Below the pieces are notes generated by a model. The model ran no database searches. It worked only from the letters and a program-made list of their open reading frames with translations, and was not told the DNA's origin. DNA of 64,000 nucleotides from assembly GCA_002492725.1 (NCBI GenBank), contig DLAF01000009.1, forward strand, positions 1,687 to 65,686. The letters are read 5' to 3'. This document shows positions 9,628 to 17,472 of the stretch, piece after piece. This stretch comes from Lachnospiraceae bacterium UBA7054 (GTDB taxonomy: Bacteria > Bacillota > Clostridia > Lachnospirales > Lachnospiraceae). Positions within the stretch are counted from its first letter, which is position 1, and the number at the start of each line of letters is the position of its first letter. The translations under genes and the position numbers were made by a program.

Positions 9628-11118
9628 ATGAATACAAATACAACACAGGTAAATCCGCTGGGAACAGAGAAGACGGGCAGACTGGTAGCACGCTATGCCA
9701 TACCCAGTGTAATCTCGCTGGTAGTCAATTCGTTATACAACATGGTAGATCAGGTATTTATCGGACAGGGGGTCGGTTATCTGGGCAATGCGGCCACCAA
9801 CGTCATTATGCCCATGACACTGATCATGATGGCGGTGGCAATGATGTTTGGCAACGGCGCGTCGGCCTATATGAGTTTACAGCTGGGAAAAGGGGAGCCG
9901 GAAAAAGCCGCCAGAGGCGTAGGAAATATGACCACGCTGCTGGTGGGAAGCGGTGTGGTGTTTCTGATTTTGTTTGAGCTTTTATTACAGCCGTTATGCT
10001 ACCTGTTCGGAGCAAGAGGCGAAGTGATGGGATACGCTGTGGATTACGGCAGAATCATTGTGCTCGGTTTCCCGGTCTTTGTGATCGGTGTGGGAGCCGG
10101 CAATGTCATTCGCGCGGACGGACGCCCCAAAGCCAGCATGGTGGGCATGTTGATCGGCTGTATCACCAATATGATTCTGGATCCTATTTTTATTTTTGTC
10201 TGTGGCTGGGGCGTACAGGGCGCCGCTTGGGCAACGATTATCGGTCAGCTATTTAACGCCGTATTTTATATGGTATGTCTTTGCCGTTTTCAGACGGTGC
10301 GGCTGGAAAAGAGACATCTGGTGCCGCGTCTGCATACGGCGGGGAGAATCGTATCACTTGGCATGTCCTCTTTCTTTACGCAGATTGCGGCAACCGTGGT
10401 GATTGCCATTCAGAATAATCTTCTGGTGAAATACGGTGCTAAGTCTGTTTATGGGGCGGATATTCCCATGGCGGCGCTGGGCATTACCATGAAGACCAGC
10501 CAGTTGATCACGAGCATCGCCATGGGCATCGCATCCGGCGTTCAGCCGATTCTGGGTTATAACTATGGCAGCAGGCAGTATGAACGGGTAAAACAGACTT
10601 TTCGGATTTCATTCGGCATCTGTACGGCAATCATGCTGGCAGCGCTGGTGGTCTTTCAGGTATTTCCGGAGTCCATCATACGCATTTTCGGGCAGGAATC
10701 GGAATTGTATATGGAATTTGCGGTGAAATGTTTCCGCATTTATCTGCTGGCATGTTTTATGATTCCCTCCGGTATGGTAATCGGTATATTTTATCAGGCA
10801 ATCGGCAGGCCGGTGCCGTCCATGGTGTTGTCCCTTTCCAGACAGATCATCTTTCTGATTCCGGCTATGTTTATGCTAAGCGCGGTATGGGGGATTGACG
10901 GATTGCTGTGGGCGGGTCCGGTTTCGGATGCGCTCTCCGGGATTTTGGCAATCATTGTGCTGTGGAGAGGGTGGAGGAATATATTTGAGGAGAAGAATGA
11001 GGGTGGACATTCACAAGCGGAGAGATTGTGCGCAGACATGTTTCCCGGCGGGGAGCTGCCCAATGTAAACGACGGAGCGGATGATCGGGATGGCGGCGTG
11101 TGGGAAACAGAACATTAA
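9628..11118 (+). CDS. MATE-family multidrug efflux transporter
   Basis: A 496-residue cation-coupled efflux pump with about 12 helices. The N-terminus carries the family hallmark, with LVVNSLYNMVDQVFIGQGVG; the second half begins near residue 240 (SLGMSSFFTQIAAT). GAGGAGG precedes the ATG. The last 45 residues or so after the final helix are hydrophilic and acid-rich (ending DRDGGVWETEH), which is unusual and may be a cytoplasmic tail or the result of a late frame change. Its stop overlaps the convergent EamA gene by four bases. Control by the divergent LysR gene is inferred. Confidence 0.93.
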   Translation: MNTNTTQVNPLGTEKTGRLVARYAIPSVISLVVNSLYNMVDQVFIGQGVGYLGNAATNVIMPMTLIMMAVAMMFGNGASAYMSLQLGKGEPEKAARGVGNMTTLLVGSGVVFLILFELLLQPLCYLFGARGEVMGYAVDYGRIIVLGFPVFVIGVGAGNVIRADGRPKASMVGMLIGCITNMILDPIFIFVCGWGVQGAAWATIIGQLFNAVFYMVCLCRFQTVRLEKRHLVPRLHTAGRIVSLGMSSFFTQIAATVVIAIQNNLLVKYGAKSVYGADIPMAALGITMKTSQLITSIAMGIASGVQPILGYNYGSRQYERVKQTFRISFGICTAIMLAALVVFQVFPESIIRIFGQESELYMEFAVKCFRIYLLACFMIPSGMVIGIFYQAIGRPVPSMVLSLSRQIIFLIPAMFMLSAVWGIDGLLWAGPVSDALSGILAIIVLWRGWRNIFEEKNEGGHSQAERLCADMFPGGELPNVNDGADDRDGGVWETEH

Positions 11119-12005
11119 CATGTCGTATGGCGATCCATTAATGTATCCGCAACTACAAATATAGTGCCAATGATCATAAAGAATAAACCCACGAAATATG
11201 CGGCAGTAAGGTTTTCACCATTAACAATAAATGCCAGAAAGGTTCCGATAAACGGTGCAATGGAATAATATGCACTCGTTTTTGCCGCGCCCAGATCACG
11301 CTGGGCCTTGATATACAGGAAAATACTCAGACCATATGCTGCGAATCCAAGAATCATTGCCAAAGCGATATACGTTATCTTTGGCAATGATTCTTGGATT
11401 ATTTTTGCAATCAAAAAGGAACCGGTTCCACAGCACAACCCTTTGATGGCGACAATCTGACAGGTGCTTTTTTCGGAAATTTTTCTGGTACAGTTGTTTT
11501 CCAGTCCCCAACACACCGTAGCAAGTAAAACAAAGAGAGAGCCCATGGAAAATTGAAAACTTCCGCTGCCCTCAAAGGATAAGATGATGCTGGAAACGGT
11601 AATAAACAGGATGGATATCCATAATTTTTTGGATACCTTTTCTTTGAAAAGTAAAAGCGCAATTAACGTAGTCGCTACAATTTCGAAATTCCCTAACAGA
11701 GAGGCATTTGCCGATGAGCCGATACGAATACCGAGCATTAAAAAAATCGGGGCCAGAATATCCAGCGCCACCATTCCTAATGTATATGGCAGATCCTCCC
11801 GAGTGAGACGGTCTTCTTTCTTTTCCCTTTTCCAATAGAATAAGTATGGAACGCCAATGCCGATACCTGCTCCCAAATATAGAAACGAAGCCATAAGCGT
11901 AGGGGGAACTTCTTTTAGTAACAGTTTTGAAAATGGTACATTTAAGGCATAAAATGCTGCTGCTAATACGGCAAACAGCGTTGCTTTGATTTTTCCAGTT
12001 GTCAT
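11115..12005 (-). CDS. EamA/DMT-family transporter
   Basis: A 296-residue membrane protein of the drug/metabolite transporter superfamily, with ten predicted helices in two EamA repeats (about 8-140 and 150-290). Motifs include FYALNVPFSKLLL at the start and the second-repeat opening FVLLATVCWGLENNCTRK. Substrates of the family range from amino acids to purines and cannot be told here. It converges on the MATE gene with a four-base overlap. A perfect 22-bp inverted repeat lies inside the gene. Confidence 0.92.
   Translation of the reverse strand: MTTGKIKATLFAVLAAAFYALNVPFSKLLLKEVPPTLMASFLYLGAGIGIGVPYLFYWKREKKEDRLTREDLPYTLGMVALDILAPIFLMLGIRIGSSANASLLGNFEIVATTLIALLLFKEKVSKKLWISILFITVSSIILSFEGSGSFQFSMGSLFVLLATVCWGLENNCTRKISEKSTCQIVAIKGLCCGTGSFLIAKIIQESLPKITYIALAMILGFAAYGLSIFLYIKAQRDLGAAKTSAYYSIAPFIGTFLAFIVNGENLTAAYFVGLFFMIIGTIFVVADTLMDRHTTC
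11344..11400. repeat. Perfect 22-bp inverted repeat inside the EamA coding region
   Basis: The arm at 11344-11365 (beginning AATCCAAGAATC) is the exact reverse complement of the arm at 11379-11400, with a 13-base spacer. In the mRNA this would fold into a very stable hairpin within the coding sequence for about residues 202-220. There is no T-run, so it is not a normal terminator. Confidence 0.9.
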
Positions 12006-12183
12006 ATGTCCGCTCTCCCGGAAATGGATTTATCGCTAGTTTTATTATATGGTATAGATTTTGTGATAACAATATTTATTTTTCTGGTTTCCTATGGGAT
12101 ACATGGGGATGCTTTTATACATTGACAGTTTGGCAGGCATCTGTTTTTAAGAGCAGTATATTGTGCTATGCACATACAATGTA

Positions 12184-12212
12184 TTGACATGAAAAGCTTT
12201 GGATAATATACT
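12184..12212 (+). promoter_or_regulatory. Promoter of the RelB/YafQ operon
   Basis: TTGACA (12184-12189), a 17-base spacer and TATACT (12207-12212) form a near-consensus sigma-A promoter 24 bases before the antitoxin start. An AGGAGGAG site follows. Confidence 0.75.
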
Positions 12213-12236
12213 ATTGTAAAAGGAGGAGTAAATATT

Positions 12237-12509
12237 ATGGCGACAACCAATATTACAATGAGAATGGATGAGGAGTTAAAAGCGCAGTTACAGGAACTTG
12301 TGTCCAATCTTGGTATGGATATGACTACTTTTTTTACAATATCGGCGAAACAGGCGGTGAGGGAACAGAGGATTCCTTTTGCTATTTCCATGGATATACC
12401 TAACGCGGATACCATCAAAGCCATTGATGATGTGAGGCATGGAAGGAATTTAAGTCGTTCCTTTTCTTCTGTCGAAGAATTGATGGAGGACTTAAATGCT
12501 GAAGATTAG
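12237..12509 (+). CDS. RelB/DinJ-family antitoxin
   Basis: A 90-residue antitoxin with the ribbon-helix-helix opening TNITMRMDEELKAQLQELVS and a C-terminal part that would wrap the toxin. It overlaps the toxin gene by 14 bases. In the family, antitoxin and toxin together repress their own promoter, here the strong one just upstream. Confidence 0.93.
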   Translation: MATTNITMRMDEELKAQLQELVSNLGMDMTTFFTISAKQAVREQRIPFAISMDIPNADTIKAIDDVRHGRNLSRSFSSVEELMEDLNAED

Positions 12510-12768
12510 GTATCATACGTCCTTTAAGAAGGATTATAAAAAAATCGTTAAAAGAGGATATGACATTAAGTTACTGGAAGATATAATTAGTAAACTGGCG
12601 AATGGAGTATCGTTACCAGAAAAGAACCATGACCATAATTTGAGTGGCGAATATTCTGGCTGCAGGGAATGTCATATTACGCCGGACTGGCTGCTTATAT
12701 ATGAAATTGACAGCGGAGAACTGATTCTTTATTTGACAAGAACGGGGAGTCATAGTGATTTGTTTTAA
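12496..12768 (+). CDS. YafQ-type mRNA interferase toxin (RelE superfamily)
   Basis: A 90-residue ribosome-dependent endoribonuclease. The family features are present: N-terminal FKKDYKKIVKRGYD, central DHNLSGEYSGCRECHI and C-terminal DWLLIYEI followed by LYLTRTGSHSDLF. The histidines in CHI and GSHSDLF correspond to the YafQ catalytic region. It appears intact and is coupled to its antitoxin by a 14-base overlap. Free toxin would cut mRNA at the A site and stop translation. Confidence 0.93.
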   Translation: MLKIRYHTSFKKDYKKIVKRGYDIKLLEDIISKLANGVSLPEKNHDHNLSGEYSGCRECHITPDWLLIYEIDSGELILYLTRTGSHSDLF

Positions 12769-12811
12769 AATTTGTCACGTATAGAAATCAGAAGCCGCAA
12801 AGGAGAACGTT

Positions 12812-13000
12812 ATGAAATCAGGCAATGGAGATAATGGTTGGTTAACCGGAAGACTATATTTCAATAGAGAAGATAAAAGAGTAATCATCAAGAGACCACG
12901 AAGTGGGTTTGGCTATACCATGAATTTCGGAAATAAGTGGACATGGATATTTTATGTTATTTTTGCAATGATTATAATAGTATTAATCATTGTTGGTTAA
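12812..13000 (+). CDS. DUF5808-like small membrane protein
   Basis: A 62-residue protein with a soluble N-terminus and one C-terminal helix (about 44-61). The N-terminal part, GRLYFNREDKRVIIKRPR followed by GFGYTMNFGN, matches the DUF5808 pattern of a compact tryptophan/asparagine-rich module found in Firmicute membrane proteins. AAAGGAG precedes the ATG by six bases. It stands 43 bases after the toxin gene and may be cotranscribed with it, but its role is unknown. Confidence 0.7.
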   Translation: MKSGNGDNGWLTGRLYFNREDKRVIIKRPRSGFGYTMNFGNKWTWIFYVIFAMIIIVLIIVG

Positions 13001-13064
13001 ACAATTTCTGATTAGAAGAGTTGTTGGCTGAGTGTAAATATAGGAAATATATTGAGAGGTTATT

Positions 13065-13832
13065 ATGAAAACGATAGCGATTGTAACCGGCGCAAGCAGC
13101 GGTATTGGAAAAGAATTTGTTAAACTGTTTCTGAAAGAACGGGAAATTGATGAAATATGGGCGATCGCGAGAGATCAGAAAAAACTGCAGAATCTCAGAA
13201 AAAAAGCAGGCCATAAAGTTATAACCTATTCCCTTGACCTTTCGTGTGCATCTTCCATCGCAGAATTTGAGAATGTTTTGAAAGAGAAAACACCCAATAT
13301 CAAATATCTTGTTAACAGTGCGGGATATGCCAAATTTTGCACTTACAAGGATTTGTCGATTCAGGAAACGGTGAACATGATTGATTTGAATTGCAGTGCG
13401 GTAGTTTCCATGTCACTGGCGTCCATCCCCTATATGGGGAAGGGCAGTCATATTATCAATTTGGCTTCACAGGCGGCCTTTCAGCCGCTGCCGTATCAGA
13501 ATGTCTACAGCTCCACAAAGGCATTTGTGCGGAATTATTCCAGGGCGTTGAATGTGGAGTTGAAAGGAACCGGTATTTGTGTAACTGCGGTATGCCCTGG
13601 CTGGGTGCGTACTGCCTTGTACGACAGGGCTATGATCGGAGCAAAAAAGGCGACAAACAAATTTGTAGGAATGGTATTGCCGGATAAAGTTGCGGCAAAA
13701 GCATTACACGACGCGAAAAGAAACAAAGATATTTCTGTTTACGGGATTCATACGAAAATTTTGCACTTGGCGGCGAAGATTCTTCCGCAGAGGATGGCGA
13801 TGAAAATCTGGCTGAAACAGCAGAATTTATAA
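13065..13832 (+). CDS. SDR-family NAD(P)-dependent oxidoreductase
   Basis: A 255-residue short-chain dehydrogenase. The cofactor motif TGASSGIGKEF is at residues 8-18, the NAG-type motif is NSAG, and the catalytic residues Ser135, Tyr148 and Lys152 are in order, the last two in VYSSTKAFV. The sequence resembles the YqjQ/DltE-like short SDR group. GAGAGG precedes the ATG. Substrate is unknown; it has no obvious operon partner. Confidence 0.9.
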   Translation: MKTIAIVTGASSGIGKEFVKLFLKEREIDEIWAIARDQKKLQNLRKKAGHKVITYSLDLSCASSIAEFENVLKEKTPNIKYLVNSAGYAKFCTYKDLSIQETVNMIDLNCSAVVSMSLASIPYMGKGSHIINLASQAAFQPLPYQNVYSSTKAFVRNYSRALNVELKGTGICVTAVCPGWVRTALYDRAMIGAKKATNKFVGMVLPDKVAAKALHDAKRNKDISVYGIHTKILHLAAKILPQRMAMKIWLKQQNL

Positions 13833-13948
13833 CGTCATTGACTCTCTTTTTTGTGCAAGGATAGAGAGGAAATATTTGAGAATCAGTCTTATAATAAAGG
13901 CTGATAGACGTCTATAAAGTACAATAGATACGGATAAGGAGGTATCTC

Positions 13949-14800
13949 ATGGAGTGGTTTGAAAGATTAAACCAAAGCATGAAGTATATTGAGGAGCATT
14001 TGACAGATGAAATCGACTACGAACAGCTTGGTCGGATTGCCTGCTGCTCCACCTATCATTATCAGAGAATGTTTACTTACATGGCGGGCATTACTCTGGC
14101 AGAGTATATCCGAAGAAGAAAAATGTCGTTAGCGGCGGTAGACTTGCAGGGTGGGGACGAACGGATCATTGATATTGCAGAGAAGTACGGCTACCATTCC
14201 CCGACTGCATTTAACAGGGCGTTTCAGTCTTTTCATGGGATCGCCCCGTCGGCCGTGAAAGACGAGGGTGTGTCTGTGAAATCTTTTTCCCCGATTGTGT
14301 TTAAAATTGCTGTGAAAGGAGCGACGGAAATGAATTATAGAATTGAATCAAAAGAAGCATTTCGCATGATTGGCATATCTGCACCGCTCGATCAGGAAAT
14401 CGAAAATAACTTTATGGTGGTGCCTAAGATGTGGCAGGAGGCGTCTGTAAATGGAACGATACAGAAATTGGCAGGAATGATGGATTCGCAGCCAATGGGA
14501 CTTTTAGGCGTGAGTGTCTGCAATGATAAAGAACAATGGAAATATTTTATTGCCGTTTCCAGTACAAAACCAAGCGGTGAGTTTGAAGAATATACCGTTC
14601 CTGCATCTACTTGGGCAATCTTTTCCGGATCGGGTACAAACCAGTCGATACAGGAATTGGAGCAGCGGATCATAACGGAGTGGCTTCCGACCTCCGGATA
14701 TGAATATGCCAATGCCCCCGATATTGAGGTTTATTTAAATCCGGATCCGCAGAACGCACAATATGAGGTATGGATACCTGTAGTAAAGAAAAAGGCATAA
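13949..14800 (+). CDS. AraC-family regulator with GyrI-like effector domain
   Basis: A 283-residue regulator. The N-terminal AraC DNA-binding domain (about 8-108) has two helix-turn-helix units, seen in YEQLGRIACCSTYHYQRMF and IIDIAEKYGYHSPTAFNRAF. The C-terminal part (about 125-283) is the GyrI/Rob-like small-molecule domain that often binds hydrophobic cationic drugs. AGGAGG lies before the ATG. No target is adjacent apart from its own promoter, so it may act at a distance. Confidence 0.92.
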   Translation: MEWFERLNQSMKYIEEHLTDEIDYEQLGRIACCSTYHYQRMFTYMAGITLAEYIRRRKMSLAAVDLQGGDERIIDIAEKYGYHSPTAFNRAFQSFHGIAPSAVKDEGVSVKSFSPIVFKIAVKGATEMNYRIESKEAFRMIGISAPLDQEIENNFMVVPKMWQEASVNGTIQKLAGMMDSQPMGLLGVSVCNDKEQWKYFIAVSSTKPSGEFEEYTVPASTWAIFSGSGTNQSIQELEQRIITEWLPTSGYEYANAPDIEVYLNPDPQNAQYEVWIPVVKKKA

Positions 14801-14894
14801 ATTTCTTTCCGACTGACCCAAACAAGATAACTGATTGCCGCTTTCATTCTGTCATTTCTACAATGCTTGTCTTTTAATTTCGAAATAGTATGGT

Positions 14895-14934
14895 GCCGGC
14901 AGCCTGTCTCTTATTTTCGGCTGCCGGTTTCTTT
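14895..14934 (+). terminator. Terminator of the AraC-family gene, overlapping the end of the CPBP gene
   Basis: GCCGGCAGCC and GGCTGCCGG form a strong stem followed by TTTCTTT on the plus strand. It spans the stop codon region of the convergent CPBP gene. Confidence 0.7.
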
Positions 14935-15696
14935 AGGTTCTTTCCATAGGAAATATATGCCAACCAGAATCATGATTCCTAAGAAAACAAAATGGATGTA
15001 ATTATCAAGGATCGTTAATGCGGCGGAATCGTTCCATTCTGCTATAAATGTAGGAATATTTAAAAAGATATCAGTAAAGAAGTGCATAAACATAGCCGCT
15101 AAAATGTTGTGCGTATATAAATATACCGATGCAAAAGCAAAGCCCCATGTACCTGTTGTTATGAATCTGTAAATTGCAATCTCTAGTGAATCACATTCTA
15201 TTGCATGGACAATTCCAAAAACCATAAAGGAAATAAACGCATAAACCAAACGATTTTTGGCTGTGACAGAGTTCCTTTGATAATATCCCTCACAGACAAA
15301 GGCTCTGAATGTCAATTCTTCCCAAAAACCGGTGGCAAACTGCTGAAAGAGCAGGCATGATACTACGATTGGAATTGTTGTACTCATCCATTCTTTTGCA
15401 CCGATTATGTAATAGGTGATGATTTCAAACGGCAGATAGAGAAACATGCCAATACTTGCAAGCATGCCATATTTGAAATTCCTGAAATGGATTACCTCAG
15501 TCCACTTTTTCTTTCGAGTTAGTTTCATAAAAACATAAAGTTCCATGATTCCAAACAACATCCTTTGCATGCTGCTCACAAGATACCAGTATGCTCCATC
15601 AAAATATGGTTTTAATATATTTGAAACAGCTATAAATAAGGAGTAAAAAATAATACAAAATAGGATTCCGATATCCTTTTTTATAAATGCTTTCAT
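14911..15696 (-). CDS. CPBP-family intramembrane metalloprotease
   Basis: A 261-residue membrane protein with about seven or eight helices. The CPBP (Abi) active-site motifs are all there: FWEELTFRAFV with the double glutamate, FGIVHAIEC and AAMFMHFFTDIF with the two histidines. Members process or degrade membrane and prenylated proteins, and some give immunity to bacteriocins. It is intact, unlike the broken CPBP gene at 1551, and is not closely similar to it. GGAG stands 11 bases before the ATG. Confidence 0.9.
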   Translation of the reverse strand: MKAFIKKDIGILFCIIFYSLFIAVSNILKPYFDGAYWYLVSSMQRMLFGIMELYVFMKLTRKKKWTEVIHFRNFKYGMLASIGMFLYLPFEIITYYIIGAKEWMSTTIPIVVSCLLFQQFATGFWEELTFRAFVCEGYYQRNSVTAKNRLVYAFISFMVFGIVHAIECDSLEIAIYRFITTGTWGFAFASVYLYTHNILAAMFMHFFTDIFLNIPTFIAEWNDSAALTILDNYIHFVFLGIMILVGIYFLWKEPKETGSRK

Positions 15697-16004
15697 GAAA
15701 GATTTTTCTCCATTCTATTTGACAACTTCCAATGGTTTGCCTGACGGTTCCATGTGGTTTTTACGGAATGTCGTTGCAGGCAGACATGCGCTGTTGCAAT
15801 ACTTTTTATATAATCTGCCGCAATGCTTATTATAGCATACTAAGACTTTCATGACATCCGTAATCAGTTCCCTTACGCAATTTTTTTGCGGCTTCCAAAG
15901 CGTTAAAGAAGCAGGCTCTTTTTTGTTTCCAAGTTCAATAATTCAGACAAACAGGCGTGTATATGATAAAATCAAAGAAAAGATAAGTTTGGGGAGGAAA
16001 TGAG
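15697..16004. other. 308-base intergenic region between divergent genes
   Basis: It holds the promoters of the CPBP gene (minus) and the membrane protein gene (plus). A run ATGATAAAATC near 15965 could be a -10 region and GGGGAGG serves the plus gene. A 45-codon minus-strand frame (15715-15852) with four cysteines is present but lacks a good ribosome-binding site; I do not call it a gene. Confidence 0.4.
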
Positions 16005-16904
16005 ATGGAGAAACGAATTGGTCGTCAGATTGGCTTATTTTTCTTATGCGCTTTTATCATATTCATGGTTTTTCCTATTACGGCAAGAGCAGATGTGGGG
16101 CCCAAACCGTCTGTTACGATCACATTTAAGAACATGGGCGATGAACTCTGTTACGGCACTTTATTGTCTGAATCCGCTTCCGCGGGCCCGATGTCGGCAT
16201 GGGATGGCGATGAAGCGCATATCGATACCGGAAATCTGGATCGGGATGTCTGGGAAGCGTTCGCATACTATCAGGATACGGACGGTTACTATTTTTTACA
16301 GGAGGTCTGGACATGTAGTGAAACCAAGCGGCTAAGCTGGACATATTGTCCGCCCAATCCTTTCAAAATTCTTCTCTATTATCCGGAAACGGATACGTTT
16401 GCGGTCAGCGGTATCTATGAGCGGTATGCTTTTGACAGCTATTTTTCGGTTGATATGGATGATGTTGTGCCGGAGGCTGGCGGGACACAAATGCCTGTTC
16501 TTGTTGCGAAAAAAAGTTATGATTATGTTGGAGAGGTTTTGTCTTTGCTCATCCGTACTGCCATTACGATTATTCTTGAAACAGCGATTGCCTTATTGTT
16601 TGGATTCCGCCAAAAGCGGCAGATTTACATGATTGCGGGCATCAATATTGTGACACAGGTCATTCTGAATATATGGCTGAATATCATAAATTACAATAGT
16701 GGTTTTCTGGCATTCTTAATTTTTTACGTTTGTGGTGAAGTGGGTGTTTTTATCCTGGAGGCCGTATTGTATTGCATTCTGCTTAACATGGTCAGTGAAA
16801 AGGAAATTCCACTGTGGAGGACTACTCTTTACGCATTGATTGCCAATGTGGGTTCTTTTCTATGCGGTATCCATCTGGTGGAAGTGATTCCGGGGATATT
16901 CTGA
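16005..16904 (+). CDS. Exported membrane protein with N-terminal extracytoplasmic domain, unknown function
   Basis: A 299-residue protein with a signal peptide (hydrophobic 10-27, cleavage probably after ARA). A domain of about 145 residues follows, beginning DVGPKPSVTITFKNM and rich in Tyr/Trp/Asp, and then four to five membrane helices (about 178-295). I do not recognise a named family. The arrangement of an outer domain fused to a C-terminal helical bundle suggests a sensor or a membrane-anchored binding protein. It precedes the BlaI/M56 pair by about 150 bases, but a separate promoter lies between them. Confidence 0.75.
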   Translation: MEKRIGRQIGLFFLCAFIIFMVFPITARADVGPKPSVTITFKNMGDELCYGTLLSESASAGPMSAWDGDEAHIDTGNLDRDVWEAFAYYQDTDGYYFLQEVWTCSETKRLSWTYCPPNPFKILLYYPETDTFAVSGIYERYAFDSYFSVDMDDVVPEAGGTQMPVLVAKKSYDYVGEVLSLLIRTAITIILETAIALLFGFRQKRQIYMIAGINIVTQVILNIWLNIINYNSGFLAFLIFYVCGEVGVFILEAVLYCILLNMVSEKEIPLWRTTLYALIANVGSFLCGIHLVEVIPGIF

Positions 16905-16977
16905 TGGGTAAGCGAAAAAATCATGTACACAATAAGAAAGCGCTTCGAAACAGAACTTATGAGTACATAAAAACATA

Positions 16978-17028
16978 TTGACACATGTATAACGCCGTGT
17001 TATATTCAAAGCATAACGCGGCGTTATA
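16978..17028 (+). promoter_or_regulatory. Autoregulated BlaI promoter with two operators
   Basis: TTGACA (16978-16983), a 17-base spacer and TATATT (17001-17006) form the promoter. One operator, TATAACGCCGTGTTATA (16988-17004), covers the spacer and -10 box. A second, ATAACGCGGCGTTAT (17013-17027), is a perfect dyad over the transcription start. Both fit two-fold binding by a BlaI dimer. Confidence 0.8.
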
Positions 17029-17057
17029 CTATAAAGGGAAAGGAAAGTTTTGATACT

Positions 17058-17441
17058 ATGATACAGAAACTATCTGACGCGGAATATGAAATCATGAAGA
17101 TCATTTGGGGAAACCCCAAGAAGGCGACGTTGTTTTCTGATATCACGGACGAAATGGCGGCGCAGGGAAGGCCCTGTCAAAAAAACACACTCATCGTCCT
17201 CTTATCCCGACTTGTCGGCAAGGGTTATCTTGACGCGACGAAGGTCGGGCGGCGCAATGAATATGTGCCGCTTGTTTCAGAAACGGCGTACCAGACGTCG
17301 CAGACGCAGCATTTTATTGATAAGATTTACGAGGGGAGCATCAAGGGGTTAGTCACGAATCTGATTAAGGGAGATCTGCTCACGCAGGAGGAGTACGCGG
17401 AGCTGAAAGCGTTATTGGAAGGAGGGAAGATTGAAAAATAA
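17058..17441 (+). CDS. BlaI/MecI-family transcriptional repressor
   Basis: A 127-residue winged-helix repressor. The opening KLSDAEYEIMKIIWGNPK and the wing segment LVGKGYLDATKVGRRNEYVP are typical of BlaI/MecI. In the family a membrane M56 protease cleaves the repressor when it senses a signal. Here the M56 gene follows 31 bases downstream. The paired operators upstream point to autorepression. No beta-lactamase or PBP gene is nearby, so beta-lactams need not be the signal. Confidence 0.93.
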   Translation: MIQKLSDAEYEIMKIIWGNPKKATLFSDITDEMAAQGRPCQKNTLIVLLSRLVGKGYLDATKVGRRNEYVPLVSETAYQTSQTQHFIDKIYEGSIKGLVTNLIKGDLLTQEEYAELKALLEGGKIEK

Positions 17442-17472
17442 GTCTGGGACTTAGTGTTTCAATCGGAAAGCG

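Noticed and set aside
15715..15852. A 45-codon minus-strand open frame with four cysteines (beginning MKVLVCYNKHCGRLYKK).
   Set aside because: No good ribosome-binding site and no recognised family; it lies in a promoter region. It could be a remnant, but there is not enough support to call it a gene.
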